A stretch of 15,443 nt of DNA from Flavobacterium psychrophilum (lineage in GTDB: Bacteria > Bacteroidota > Bacteroidia > Flavobacteriales > Flavobacteriaceae): NCBI GenBank assembly GCA_945897545.1, contig CAMDGJ010000040.1:1-15443 (forward strand), in the 5' to 3' direction. Position 1 is the first letter of the stretch, and each line of letters opens with the position of its first letter. Made by a program: the position numbers and the translations under genes. Below the pieces are notes generated by a model. The model was not told the DNA's origin, did not search any database, and saw only the letters and a list, made by a program, of their open reading frames with translations. This document shows, one piece after another, positions 1 to 8,312 of the stretch.

Positions 1-421
1 ATTTTTTTGCTCCTACAGAATGTCTATCTGCTTTTGTATCCTCTATCGCACTGTTCAATAATTTGAATTTAATATCAATAATTGAAGTAGATGCTTGTGC
101 AGCATATTTATCTTTTCCGGAAGCTTTTTCAACGGCTAATAAATCTTGATAGGATTTGGCAGCATCATTTAGATTTTTACCTTCTTCGACCTTTTTGTTG
201 GCCAATTCTAAATGCGCATTTCCTTTTACAAAGAAATATTGTGCTTTTTCGGCATCTGGAGCTGTTGCAGATGCAGATGCTGCTCCTTGCAAAATAGTTA
301 CCGCTTCTTGTGCGTTACCGCCTTTTAATGCTTTTTCAGCAGCTTTAATTTGATCTTTTTGAGCAAAAGTAGCTACTGATATCAATAATGCTGACGCTAG
401 TATTACATACTTACTTTTCAT
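1..421 (-). CDS. Secreted TPR-type protein, N-terminal part (cut by window edge)
   Basis: About 140 residues are visible from ATG 421-419 and the frame runs open off the left edge, so the C-terminus is missing. Residues 1-20 form a clear signal peptide: MKSK, a hydrophobic stretch, then ATFA before Gln, so the product should be exported to the periplasm or outer membrane. The mature part is rich in Ala, Lys and Glu and looks helical, with segments spaced like tetratricopeptide repeats (around residues 22-48 and 60-95). TPR proteins are usually protein-binding scaffolds; no catalytic residues are seen. It lies 47 nt downstream of gyrA on the same strand with no terminator visible between them, so co-transcription is possible but unproven. 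The TPR assignment comes from reading the pattern, not from a profile search. Confidence 0.75.
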   Translation of the reverse strand, partial: MKSKYVILASALLISVATFAQKDQIKAAEKALKGGNAQEAVTILQGAASASATAPDAEKAQYFFVKGNAHLELANKKVEEGKNLNDAAKSYQDLLAVEKASGKDKYAAQASTSIIDIKFKLLNSAIEDTKADRHSVGAKK

Positions 422-468
422 AACATTTTATTATTTATTTAATTATTATTCTTGTATTTCTTTTCTAA

Positions 469-3090
469 TTATGCTTCATCGTCAGAGTCTTCGGCGTCTT
501 CTGCATCGTCCTCCTCTACCTCGGCTTCATCTTCTTCGTCATCCTCGTTGTCCGCTCCTTCATCTTCAAGAACTTCTAGAACTGGTTTAACTCTTTCGAT
601 GGCTTCGGTTTCTATAACGTTTCCATCTTCGTCTAGAACAACATCGACAACATCGTCTTTCATCACTTTTGTAACGGCAGCAATAGAATCATTCCCTTTG
701 ATGTTGATTAATTTAACACCTTGAGTAGCACGCCCCATCACTCTCAAATCTTCGACTGCCATCCTTATGGTTAATCCTGATTTGTTGATAATCATTAAAT
801 CATCAGCATCTGTAACGGCATTTATCGAAATCAGTTTTCCTGTTTTCTCGGTGATATTCAAAGTTTTGACTCCTTTTCCACCACGATTCGTGATTCTGTA
901 TTCATCAAGGCTAGAACGTTTTCCGTATCCATTTTCGGCAACTACAAGAATTTCACTATCCATGTCATTTACAGTAACCATACCAATTACCTCATCAGTA
1001 TCATCTTTTAATGTAATTCCACGAACTCCTGAAGCGGTTCTTCCCATCGGACGGGTTTTAGTTTCTTCAAAACGAACCAACTTACCGGATTTTACAGCCA
1101 AAATAATCTGACTTTCACCGTTAGTTAATTTTGCTTCCAATAATTCGTCACCTTCTTTAATAGTAATTGCTGCAACACCATTTACTCTAGGTTTTGAATA
1201 TTTTTCCAAAGAGGTTTTCTTAACCTGACCCTTTTTGGTCACCATAATAAGGTTATGGCTCTTAATATATTCTTGATCTTTTAAATCTTGTGTACAAATA
1301 AACGCTTTTACTTTATCGTCGCTTTCAATGTTGACCAAGTTTTGAATGGCTCTTCCTTTTGCCGTTTTGCTTCCTTCTGGAATTTCATAAACACGCATCC
1401 AGAAACATTTTCCTTTCTGGGTGAAGAACATCATATACTGATGATTGGTAGCTACAAACATATTTTCAAGGAAATCTTGATCTCTAGTTCCAGCACTTTT
1501 TTGTCCAACTCCTCCTCTATTTTGAGTTTTGTATTCCGATAAATTAGTTCGTTTGATATAACCAGCATGCGAAATGGTAATAACCACATTTTCATCAGCA
1601 ATTAAATCTTCAATACTAACATCTCCCCCAGAATATTCGATTAATGATCGACGAGCATCTCCGTATTTCTCACGAATTTCGATAAGTTCTTCTTTGATTA
1701 GATCAGTTCTTAAGTTTACATCAGCTAATAATGCTTTCAAATGCTCTATTAATTTCATCAATTCTTCATACTCAGCTCTTAACTTGTCTTGTTCCAGACC
1801 CGTTAACTGACGCAAACGCATTTCGACAATGGCACGCGCTTGAATATCGGATAATTGAAATCTTTCGATCAATTTTTCTCGAGCTTCTTCTGTATTTTTC
1901 GAACTTCTAATTAAAGCAATAACTTCATCTATATTATCAGAAGCTATGATTAAACCCTCTAAAATATGCGCTCTTTCTTCGGCTTTACGCAATTCAAATT
2001 GGGTTCTTCTAACTACCACATCGTGACGGTGCTCGATAAAATAATGAATCATATCTTTTAGATTCAACATTTGTGGGCGACCTTTTACCAATGCAATATT
2101 ATTGACACTGAACGAAGATTGTAATTGAGTATACTTGTATAGCGTGTTCAAAACGACGTTTGGCGTCGCGTCACGTTTCAATATATAAACGATTCGCATC
2201 CCATTTCTATCTGATTCATCCCGGATATTGGCAATTCCTTCAATTTTCTTGTCATTAACCAAATCGGCCGTACGCTTAATCATATCAGCTTTATTGACTT
2301 GGTACGGAATTTCAGTAACAATGATACATTCTCTACCATCCACTTCTTCAAAACCTACTTTGGCGCGCATAACGATACGTCCCCGACCTGTTTTAAAAGC
2401 TTCACGAACACCTTCATAACCATAAATCGTCCCACCAGTTGGAAAATCTGGCGCCTTGATATGGTGCATCAATTCGTCTATTTCAATATCTGTATTATCA
2501 AGATAGGCTAATGTTCCGTTGATAACTTCAGTTAAATTATGAGGTGGCATATTAGTCGCCATACCAACTGCAATTCCTGTTGCTCCATTTATTAACAAAG
2601 TTGGAACTCGAGTAGGCATTACCTTTGGTTCGTATAAAGTATCATCAAAATTCAATTGAAAATCAACGGTTTCTTTTTCGATATCTGCTAGTATTTCTTC
2701 CGAAATTTTACGCATTCTAGCTTCTGTATATCGCATTGCAGCCGGACTATCTCCATCAACTGAACCAAAGTTACCTTGACCATCGACTAATAAATAGCGT
2801 AAACTCCATTCTTGCGCCATACGAACCATCGCGTCATAAACTGAGGTGTCGCCATGTGGGTGATATTTTCCTAAAACTTCCCCGACAATTCTAGCAGATT
2901 TTTTGTGTGCAGACTTTGAAGTTACTCCTAAATCATACATCCCGTAAAGTACTCTTCGATGCACTGGTTTCAAGCCATCTCTAACATCAGGCAACGCTCT
3001 TGATACAATTACAGACATCGAATAATCGATGTAAGCTGATTTCATTTCATCTTCAATGTTAATGGGAATTAACTTTTCTCCTTCAGACAT
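469..3090 (-). CDS. gyrA: DNA gyrase subunit A
   Basis: This is the 873-residue breakage-reunion subunit of the A2B2 gyrase that introduces negative supercoils in cytoplasmic DNA. The N-terminal half has the canonical core: [17 protein letters not shown] at 30-46, the quinolone region with [10 protein letters not shown] at 77-86, and [10 protein letters not shown] with the DNA-linking Tyr121. Thr82 and Asp86 correspond to E. coli Ser83 and Asp87; this appears to be the flavobacterial wild-type state. The C-terminal beta-pinwheel begins near residue 510. The GyrA-box position reads QNRGGVG (523-529) instead of the usual Q(R/K)RGG(R/K)G; a related NRGGKG occurs in a later blade. Residues 839-873 are an acidic tail, 24 of 35 being Asp or Glu. 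Length and the N-terminal sequence favour GyrA over ParC. The start follows a promoter by 42 nt and gives the expected N-terminus. Confidence 0.97.
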   Translation of the reverse strand: MSEGEKLIPINIEDEMKSAYIDYSMSVIVSRALPDVRDGLKPVHRRVLYGMYDLGVTSKSAHKKSARIVGEVLGKYHPHGDTSVYDAMVRMAQEWSLRYLLVDGQGNFGSVDGDSPAAMRYTEARMRKISEEILADIEKETVDFQLNFDDTLYEPKVMPTRVPTLLINGATGIAVGMATNMPPHNLTEVINGTLAYLDNTDIEIDELMHHIKAPDFPTGGTIYGYEGVREAFKTGRGRIVMRAKVGFEEVDGRECIIVTEIPYQVNKADMIKRTADLVNDKKIEGIANIRDESDRNGMRIVYILKRDATPNVVLNTLYKYTQLQSSFSVNNIALVKGRPQMLNLKDMIHYFIEHRHDVVVRRTQFELRKAEERAHILEGLIIASDNIDEVIALIRSSKNTEEAREKLIERFQLSDIQARAIVEMRLRQLTGLEQDKLRAEYEELMKLIEHLKALLADVNLRTDLIKEELIEIREKYGDARRSLIEYSGGDVSIEDLIADENVVITISHAGYIKRTNLSEYKTQNRGGVGQKSAGTRDQDFLENMFVATNHQYMMFFTQKGKCFWMRVYEIPEGSKTAKGRAIQNLVNIESDDKVKAFICTQDLKDQEYIKSHNLIMVTKKGQVKKTSLEKYSKPRVNGVAAITIKEGDELLEAKLTNGESQIILAVKSGKLVRFEETKTRPMGRTASGVRGITLKDDTDEVIGMVTVNDMDSEILVVAENGYGKRSSLDEYRITNRGGKGVKTLNITEKTGKLISINAVTDADDLMIINKSGLTIRMAVEDLRVMGRATQGVKLINIKGNDSIAAVTKVMKDDVVDVVLDEDGNVIETEAIERVKPVLEVLEDEGADNEDDEEDEAEVEEDDAEDAEDSDDEA

Positions 3091-3132
3091 AAGTTGTTAT
3101 ATTTAATAAAATTATTTTAGTTTCAAAACGTG

Positions 3133-3165
3133 CTAATATACGTCATTTTGATTTTTTTGAGCAAA
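3133..3165 (-). promoter_or_regulatory. Probable gyrA promoter
   Basis: On the minus strand TTTG (3165-3162) is followed after 21 nt by TATATTAG (3140-3133). This matches the Bacteroidota sigma-A pattern TTG / TANNTTTG with one mismatch in the -7 box and a slightly long spacer. It lies 42 nt before the gyrA ATG. Confidence 0.5.
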
Positions 3166-3299
3166 CTTTTCAGTGCTTATTTTAATGATTTATTAACAAA
3201 ATATTCCTTCTTTTTAGTTAATAAATTAAACAATTTTTAACATTTTTTCTATTGTTTTTGTTCTCAAATAGCTGACATTCGCTAACAAGGGAATGGTTA

Positions 3300-3330
3300 T
3301 TGTTTTCCAATTACTAATTCACTAAATTTA
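3300..3330 (+). promoter_or_regulatory. Probable clpC promoter
   Basis: TTG at 3300-3302, a 20-nt spacer, then TAAATTTA at 3323-3330 match the Bacteroidota -33/-7 pattern with one mismatch (final G to A). The -7 box ends 21 nt before the clpC ATG, a distance also seen at hutH and the DUF47 gene here. No CIRCE or CtsR-like inverted repeat was seen, so heat control, if any, is not visible. Confidence 0.55.
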
Positions 3331-3351
3331 CATTACAAATAAAACAATAAT

Positions 3352-5895
3352 ATGGATGATAATTTTTCACCAAGAGTAAAAGATGTTATTACTTACAGTA
3401 AGGAAGAAGCCCTACGTTTAGGTCACGATTTTATAGGTACAGAACATCTAATGCTCGGAATATTAAGGGATGGCAACGGCAAAGCAATTAATATATTAAA
3501 TAATTTGTCAGTTGATTTAGACCATTTAAGAAAAAAAGTTGAGATCCTAAGTCCTGCTAGCACGAATTTGGAAATCAACAACGAAAAGAAAAATCTTCAT
3601 CTTACTCGTCAAGCAGAACGTGCATTAAAAACTACTTTTTTAGAGGCAAAAGTATTTCATAGTTCTTCTATTAGTACAGCACATCTACTATTGTGCATCT
3701 TAAGAAATGAAAATGATCCAACAACCAAGCTGCTGAATAAACTGAAAATTGATTATGATACAGCAAAAGAACAATATCTAAATATGACACCAAGCGAAGA
3801 AGATTTTATCGAAAACTTGCCAAAGAGTGAATCATACAATGATGATTCAGGACAAGATGACAGTTTAAAAGAAGGCACCTTTAACAATCCGGCAAATAAA
3901 TCCAATAAAAAATCCAAAACACCTGTTTTAGATAATTTTGGGAGAGATTTAACAGAAATGGCCGAAGAAGGAAAATTAGACCCTGTTGTGGGACGCGAAA
4001 AAGAAATTGAGCGTGTTTCACAGATTTTGAGTAGACGTAAAAAGAACAACCCATTACTTATAGGTGAACCTGGTGTGGGAAAATCGGCTATTGCCGAAGG
4101 CTTAGCGCTACGCATTATCCAAAAGAAAGTATCCCGAATATTGTTTAACAAACGAGTGGTAACACTTGATTTAGCGAGTCTAGTTGCCGGTACAAAATAC
4201 CGTGGACAATTTGAAGAGCGAATGAAAGCCGTGATGAATGAATTGGAAAAAAATGACGACATCATTCTTTTCATAGATGAAATTCACACTATCGTTGGGG
4301 CAGGTGGAGCAACAGGTTCCCTCGATGCTTCAAATATGTTTAAGCCCGCTTTGTCTAGGGGCGAAATTCAGTGTATCGGGGCAACAACATTAGACGAATA
4401 CCGTCAATATATTGAAAAAGACGGAGCGCTCGAAAGACGTTTTCAAAAAGTAATTATTGAACCAACTTCTATCGAAGAAACAATTACTATTTTGAACAAT
4501 ATAAAAGATAAATATGAAGATCATCATAATGTAACTTATTCACCTGAAGCAATTGAAGCTTGTGTTAAACTAACTGACAGATACATGTCAGAACGGTTCT
4601 TGCCAGACAAAGCTATCGATGCCTTGGATGAAGCTGGTTCTCGTGTTCACATTACAAATATTGATGTTCCAAAACAAATTCTGGAGTTGGAACGACAACT
4701 AGAAGAGGTTCGCGAATTGAAAAATACAGTAGTTAAAAAACAGAAATACGAAGAAGCTGCAAAACTTCGCGATGACGAAAAACGTCTCGAAAAAGATTTA
4801 GCAATAGCCCAAGAACAATGGGAAGAAGATTCAAAAAATAACAGAATTGAAGTTACTGAAGACAATGTTGCCGATGTCGTGTCAATGATGACCGGGATTC
4901 CCGTAAATCGAATTGCACAAACTGAAAGCAATAAACTGGCGCAGTTACCAGAACTGATAGGAAACAAAGTTATTGGACAGAAAGACGCCGTAATGAAAAT
5001 TTCTCGCGCCATTCAAAGAAATAGAGCTGGTCTTAAAGATCCAAATAGACCTATTGGTTCCTTCATTTTCTTGGGACAAACTGGTGTTGGAAAAACTCAA
5101 TTGGCTAAAGTTTTGGCTAGGGAATTATTCGATTCTGAAGATGCATTGATCCGAATTGATATGAGCGAATACATGGAGAAATTCGCCATTTCAAGATTAA
5201 TTGGAGCTCCTCCAGGATATGTTGGCTACGAAGAAGGTGGACAATTAACCGAGAAAGTTCGAAGAAAACCCTATTGCGTAGTACTATTGGACGAAATCGA
5301 AAAAGCACATCCTGATGTTTTCAACATGATGCTACAAGTTTTAGACGACGGGTACTTAACTGATAGCTTGGGTCGAAAAATTGATTTCAAGAACACCATT
5401 ATCATTATGACCTCTAATGTTGGAGCACGTCAATTGAAAGATTTTGGACAAGGTGTAGGTTTTGGAACCGCTGCCAAAGTAGCACAAGCAGACGATAATT
5501 CAAAAAGCATCATCGAAAACGCTTTAAAGAAAACCTTTGCTCCAGAATTCTTAAATAGAATTGACGACGTGATTGTATTTAACGCTTTGGAAAAAGAAGA
5601 TATTAATTTAATTATCGAAATTGAATTAAAAAAATTATATGAGCGAATCAAAGAATTGGGCTATCAATTAAACCTTTCAGATACGGCAAAAGCATTTATT
5701 GCAGACAAAGGTTTTGATAGACAATTTGGTGCTAGACCTTTAAAAAGAGCCATTCAGAAATATGTTGAAGACGCGCTTGCCGAAGAAATTATCACTTCTA
5801 AAATAGCTTCTGGAGACGAAATTTTTATGGATCTCGACGACACTGCACAAGAACTGACCGTGAATGTTCATAAAGCAGAAAAACCTACTAATTAG
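3352..5895 (+). CDS. clpC: ClpC-type AAA+ unfoldase (ATPase subunit of ClpCP protease)
   Basis: This 847-residue Hsp100 protein unfolds substrates and feeds them to the ClpP peptidase in the cytoplasm. Domains in order: two Clp-N repeats (about 3-145); a polar linker (146-195); AAA+ domain D1 with Walker A GEPGVGKS (238-245), pore loop GTKYRG (280-285) and Walker B IILFIDEIH (304-312); a short UVR-type middle segment (about 445-490, with KYEEAAKLRDDE); and D2 with Walker A GQTGVGKT (575-582), pore loop GYVG (622-625), Walker B VVLLDEIEKAH and the Clp C-terminal domain. The loop GVGFG around 702-704 is the VGF tripeptide that docks on ClpP, so this is a protease partner and not a ClpB disaggregase. 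The short middle domain agrees with ClpC. Both ATP sites look intact. The start is set by the adjacent promoter and the family N-terminus. It is divergent from gyrA. Confidence 0.96.
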   Translation: MDDNFSPRVKDVITYSKEEALRLGHDFIGTEHLMLGILRDGNGKAINILNNLSVDLDHLRKKVEILSPASTNLEINNEKKNLHLTRQAERALKTTFLEAKVFHSSSISTAHLLLCILRNENDPTTKLLNKLKIDYDTAKEQYLNMTPSEEDFIENLPKSESYNDDSGQDDSLKEGTFNNPANKSNKKSKTPVLDNFGRDLTEMAEEGKLDPVVGREKEIERVSQILSRRKKNNPLLIGEPGVGKSAIAEGLALRIIQKKVSRILFNKRVVTLDLASLVAGTKYRGQFEERMKAVMNELEKNDDIILFIDEIHTIVGAGGATGSLDASNMFKPALSRGEIQCIGATTLDEYRQYIEKDGALERRFQKVIIEPTSIEETITILNNIKDKYEDHHNVTYSPEAIEACVKLTDRYMSERFLPDKAIDALDEAGSRVHITNIDVPKQILELERQLEEVRELKNTVVKKQKYEEAAKLRDDEKRLEKDLAIAQEQWEEDSKNNRIEVTEDNVADVVSMMTGIPVNRIAQTESNKLAQLPELIGNKVIGQKDAVMKISRAIQRNRAGLKDPNRPIGSFIFLGQTGVGKTQLAKVLARELFDSEDALIRIDMSEYMEKFAISRLIGAPPGYVGYEEGGQLTEKVRRKPYCVVLLDEIEKAHPDVFNMMLQVLDDGYLTDSLGRKIDFKNTIIIMTSNVGARQLKDFGQGVGFGTAAKVAQADDNSKSIIENALKKTFAPEFLNRIDDVIVFNALEKEDINLIIEIELKKLYERIKELGYQLNLSDTAKAFIADKGFDRQFGARPLKRAIQKYVEDALAEEIITSKIASGDEIFMDLDDTAQELTVNVHKAEKPTN

Positions 5896-5908
5896 TAGGT
5901 TTTTTTTG
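5879..5908 (+). terminator. clpC terminator, overlapping the stop codon
   Basis: A perfect palindrome runs from 5879 to 5904 (core AACCTACTAA / TTAGTAGGTT, centre between 5891 and 5892), and its right arm runs into a T tract ending at 5908. The left arm is the last coding codons (Lys-Pro-Thr-Asn), and the TAG stop sits just past the centre of symmetry. This is a compact intrinsic terminator. Confidence 0.85.
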
Positions 5909-6005
5909 TACTGATACTTCCTAATATTAATGGTAATTTAATATTAAAAAGTCTATAATTCGATATATATTTACACTCGATTTAGTCTTTATATAAAACT
6001 CGTTT

Positions 6006-7373
6006 ATGTTACAAAATAAAATTATCCTTGGCAGCGAAGAATGGTGCTCTTTTCCTGAATTGGGAATTCCTAAGATCAAAGCACGTGTTGATTCTGGTGC
6101 AAAAACATCGGCTTTACACGCTATTAACATTGCTCCATTTAAAAAAGAAGGACAAAACTGGGTCAAGTTTGACATTAACCCAATACAAAATAACGTCAAA
6201 ACAATTATCCATTGCGAAGCTCCATTGGTAGACAAAAGAGTAGTAAAAAGTTCTAGCGGATTTCGCGAGGAACGCTATGTGATTCTAAGTAATCTAGAGA
6301 TTGGAAATACAAATTGGAATATCGAAATGACCTTGACCAATCGAGATTCAATGGGTTTCCGGATGCTCTTGGGGCGTGAAGCTATGAGCGGAAGAGTTTT
6401 AGTCGATCCTGAACAACAATATCTTTTGGGACAACCTACAAGCGATAGTTTAAAAGAAGCATATAAGAACTCCGAGAAAGAAAGTTCTGGTTTGCGCATT
6501 GGGCTTCTAGCAAGTAACCCAGAATTGTACAGCAACAAGCGAATTATGGAAGCCGGAGAAATGCGAGGTCACGAAATGCATTTCTTGAACATCAAGGAAT
6601 GCTATATGAAGTTGGACGCAAAAACTCCTGAAATTCATTATCGTGGTGGGTTAATTCTAAATCAATTTGATGCCATTATACCAAGAATTCGCCCTAGCAT
6701 TACCTTTTATGGTTGCGCTCTAACTCGCCAATTTGAATCTTTAAATGTGTTTTGCTTAAATTCTTCAACGGCAATCACGCAATCACGCGACAAATTGTTT
6801 TCATTACAATTGCTGTTGCAAAGCGGAATTGACATACCAACAACGGGTTTTGCCAATTCACCCTTAGATACCGATGACTTGATAAAAATGGTTGGCGGCA
6901 CGCCTTTAATCGTGAAATTGCTTGAAGGAACTCAAGGGAAAGGTGTTGTTATGGCCGAAACCAGAAAAGCTGCAGAGAGTGTTATCAATGCTTTCAAAAG
7001 TTTGAATGCTAATATTCTAGTTCAAGAATTTATAAAAGAAGCCAACGGTAAAGACTTGCGTTTGTTTGTGGTCGATGGAAAAGTAGTAGCAACCATTCAA
7101 CGAGAAGCAATGCCTGGAGAATTTAGAGCTAACATTCATTTAGGAGGAACTGCCACGGTCATAAAACCGACTCCCGAAGAAAAAAAAATAGCGATTCGTG
7201 CCGCTAAAGCAATGGATTTGAAAGTTGCTGGTGTCGATATTATTCGTTCCTCAAAAGGGCCATTATTGCTTGAAGTGAACTCTTCTCCTGGGCTTGAAGG
7301 AATCGAAAGCGCTACGAACAAAGACATTGCAGGCGAAATGATTTTGGCAATCGAGAAAAATTTCAAATTGTAA
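6006..7373 (+). CDS. rimK: RimB-RimK fusion: retropepsin-like protease plus S6-type glutamate ligase
   Basis: The 455 residues hold two parts. Residues 1-145 match the ATP-dependent zinc protease / RimB family (DUF785), a retropepsin-like fold: [13 protein letters not shown] at 27-39 carries the D-S-G-A active-site-like motif, and LLGREAM (121-127) is the second family landmark. Residues 163-455 align along their length with E. coli RimK, an ATP-grasp enzyme that adds glutamates to the C-terminus of ribosomal protein S6. Landmarks are [28 protein letters not shown], the ATP loop [13 protein letters not shown] (303-315) and the metal-binding [14 protein letters not shown] (421-434). In Pseudomonas, RimB and RimK are separate proteins with opposing effects on S6 tails; here both would be on one chain. 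The first ATG of the frame gives a complete N-domain. It starts 110 nt after clpC, beyond a terminator, so it should have its own promoter; I found only weak candidates near 5966-5973. The substrate is inferred from E. coli. Confidence 0.9.
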   Translation: MLQNKIILGSEEWCSFPELGIPKIKARVDSGAKTSALHAINIAPFKKEGQNWVKFDINPIQNNVKTIIHCEAPLVDKRVVKSSSGFREERYVILSNLEIGNTNWNIEMTLTNRDSMGFRMLLGREAMSGRVLVDPEQQYLLGQPTSDSLKEAYKNSEKESSGLRIGLLASNPELYSNKRIMEAGEMRGHEMHFLNIKECYMKLDAKTPEIHYRGGLILNQFDAIIPRIRPSITFYGCALTRQFESLNVFCLNSSTAITQSRDKLFSLQLLLQSGIDIPTTGFANSPLDTDDLIKMVGGTPLIVKLLEGTQGKGVVMAETRKAAESVINAFKSLNANILVQEFIKEANGKDLRLFVVDGKVVATIQREAMPGEFRANIHLGGTATVIKPTPEEKKIAIRAAKAMDLKVAGVDIIRSSKGPLLLEVNSSPGLEGIESATNKDIAGEMILAIEKNFKL

Positions 7374-7383
7374 TAATTTAAAC

Positions 7384-7449
7384 CATACAAGGCATATAAG
7401 TTCATTTAAGTTTTAGTCACAATAAGACTGTCTTGTATGAACTTATATG
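7384..7449. repeat. Inverted repeat between convergent genes, probable two-way terminator
   Basis: Two pairs of inverted words are present: CATATAAGTTCA (7393-7404) with TGAACTTATATG (7438-7449), a perfect 12-bp stem, and CATACAAG (7384-7391) with CTTGTATG (7432-7439). The two right-hand words overlap by two bases, so the pairings exclude each other. A smaller AGTC/GACT stem lies in the loop (7415-7418 / 7426-7429). It sits just past the rimK stop and before the oppositely oriented copA remnant, a usual place for a bidirectional terminator. The CATATAAGTTCA word resembles short intergenic repeats I associate with Flavobacterium. Confidence 0.65.
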
Positions 7450-7454
7450 GTAAA

Positions 7455-7718
7455 TTAAATTTTCAAACGCCGCAATCGCAACGAATTTAAAATCACTGAA
7501 ACCGAACTAGAACTCATCGCCACTGCTCCAATCATTGGCGAAAGCAATATTCCGAAAACAGGATACAAAACTCCTGCAGCAACCGAAATTCCCAATAAAT
7601 TATAAATAAAAGCAAAAAACAAATTCTGTTTGATGTTTCTCATCACGACCTGGCTCAAATTGTTAGCTTTCACTATTCCTTGCAAATCTACTTTTACCAA
7701 AGTAATTTTTGTTTTCAT
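7455..7718 (-). pseudogene. copA: C-terminal tail of a CopA-type copper P-ATPase (truncated)
   Basis: The 87 residues match only the end of Cu(I)-exporting P1B ATPases: [13 protein letters not shown], then [15 protein letters not shown], then [20 protein letters not shown] and a basic end (RLRRLKI). These are the last two membrane helices. The Cu-site residues of those helices remain (Tyr39-Asn40 and the MxxSS at 68-72). Everything before them is missing: the metal-binding domain, the CPC helix, the DKTGT phosphorylation site, the ATP-binding domain and the GDG hinge. A full protein is usually 650-800 residues, so it cannot pump copper. The first four residues (MKTK) are not family sequence, so the ATG may come from other DNA joined at a deletion point near 7707-7718. 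A -7-like box lies 68 nt upstream, so a short membrane peptide could still be made. Confidence 0.85.
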
Positions 7719-7786
7719 GTCTGATAAATTTCAAGCTATGGCACTGTTTTTTGAAGAACCACGTTTCAAAATCTTTATTTAGTTTA

Positions 7787-7794
7787 CAAAAGTA
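7787..7794 (-). promoter_or_regulatory. -7-like box upstream of the copA remnant
   Basis: TACTTTTG on the minus strand is a perfect TANNTTTG, 68 nt before ATG 7718. No TTG lies at the right distance upstream (the nearest candidates leave 15 or 23 nt), so it is only a candidate. It may be the surviving promoter of a gene whose body was deleted. Confidence 0.3.
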
Positions 7795-7795
7795 A

Positions 7796-8035
7796 GTAGG
7801 TACTCGTCGCAAACGAGCAATAGAAGGGGAATTTTGCGGACAAACTGGAAGCAACGCACCATGGCCGGGAAGCACTTCCATTGTTAACTCGTTAACCACT
7901 GTTTCAAATTATGCAAAGACTTTAAGTGTGCCTATTAACTATGGTGCATTTGGTGTTGGACGCGATCCAACTGCTTCAGAGCGCAACTCAAACATTGCAA
8001 GGGAATGGTATAGAACTATGCCTTTGAATTTTTAA
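7796..8035 (+). pseudogene. C-terminal remnant of an unrecognised gene
   Basis: A frame of 79 codons runs from just after a TAA (7793-7795) to TAA 8033-8035, with no start codon near its beginning. It looks like the tail of a longer gene whose front is lost. G+C is visibly higher than in the flanks, and the composition (GSNAPWPGSTS, VPINYGAFGVGRD, AREWYRTMPLNF) looks like real protein. I do not recognise the family. One weak idea is a glycoside hydrolase family 5 cellulase tail, where an APW segment and a later P(V/I)..GEFGVG with the catalytic Glu are typical; here the Glu position would be Ala and the downstream part is missing. It faces the copA remnant head to head, so the two cannot be parts of one gene. 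Profile searches would be needed to name it. Confidence 0.4.
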
Positions 8036-8130
8036 GAGAAAAAACATCAAAAAGTGAGGGTTGCACAACAGCTGCAGATGATAGCAGTTAGCTGTAATCA
8101 ATAAGTATACTCCACTCAATCTACATATAT

Positions 8131-8157
8131 AATAGTGCCATAATATTTGGTACTATT
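8131..8157. repeat. Imperfect hairpin in gene-free DNA
   Basis: AATAGTGCCA (8131-8140) and TGGTACTATT (8148-8157) form a 10-bp stem with one G-U type mismatch and a 7-nt loop. No T tract follows on the plus strand, so it is not a classical terminator in that direction. Its role is unknown. Confidence 0.5.
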
Positions 8158-8229
8158 GTGTAAAAAACTATTACTAACTGTATTAAATCCGAACAAGAAA
8201 ACACTGCGAAACAATAAAAAAAAATAAGA

Positions 8230-8237
8230 TAAATTTG
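8230..8237 (+). promoter_or_regulatory. Orphan -7-like box with no gene behind it
   Basis: TAAATTTG followed by CACC is a perfect TANNTTTG. There is no TTG 17-21 nt upstream, and no gene on the plus strand follows. It points towards the 3' end of pit, in antisense. Confidence 0.25.
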
Positions 8238-8286
8238 CACCTCGGAATAGTAGACGAATCTAACAAAAACAGATGAAGTTCGTTTC

Positions 8287-8312
8287 AAAAACAGCTATTA
8301 AGATAAGCTATT
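8287..8312 (-). terminator. Probable terminator after pit
   Basis: Read on the minus strand, AATAGCT and AGCTGTT form a 7-bp stem with one U-G pair and a 9-nt loop, followed by a short T run (plus-strand A at 8291-8287). It starts 36 nt after the pit stop. AT-rich and short, so only moderate support. Confidence 0.45.

Noticed and set aside
452..724. Serine-rich 90-residue frame on the plus strand
   Set aside because: It is the mirror of the gyrA acidic tail: GAA/GAC/GAT codons read as TTC/GTC/ATC or serine codons on the other strand. No start or promoter supports it.
3166..3299. Heat-shock operator (CIRCE or CtsR-like) upstream of clpC
   Set aside because: No inverted or direct repeat of the right form was found in the gyrA-clpC gap.
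5966..5973. TATATTTA as a rimK -7 box
   Set aside because: One mismatch and no TTG at the proper distance; the region is AT-rich enough for this to occur by chance.
7663..7899. 78-residue minus-strand frame spanning the copA junction and the front of the plus-strand remnant
   Set aside because: It overlaps both remnants in other frames, shows no recognisable domain, and its N-terminal part is the antisense of the higher-G+C remnant.
8055..8100. ACAGCT / AGCTGT inverted words near 8067-8096
   Set aside because: Short, interrupted pairing with no associated gene, T tract or promoter; not distinguishable from chance.
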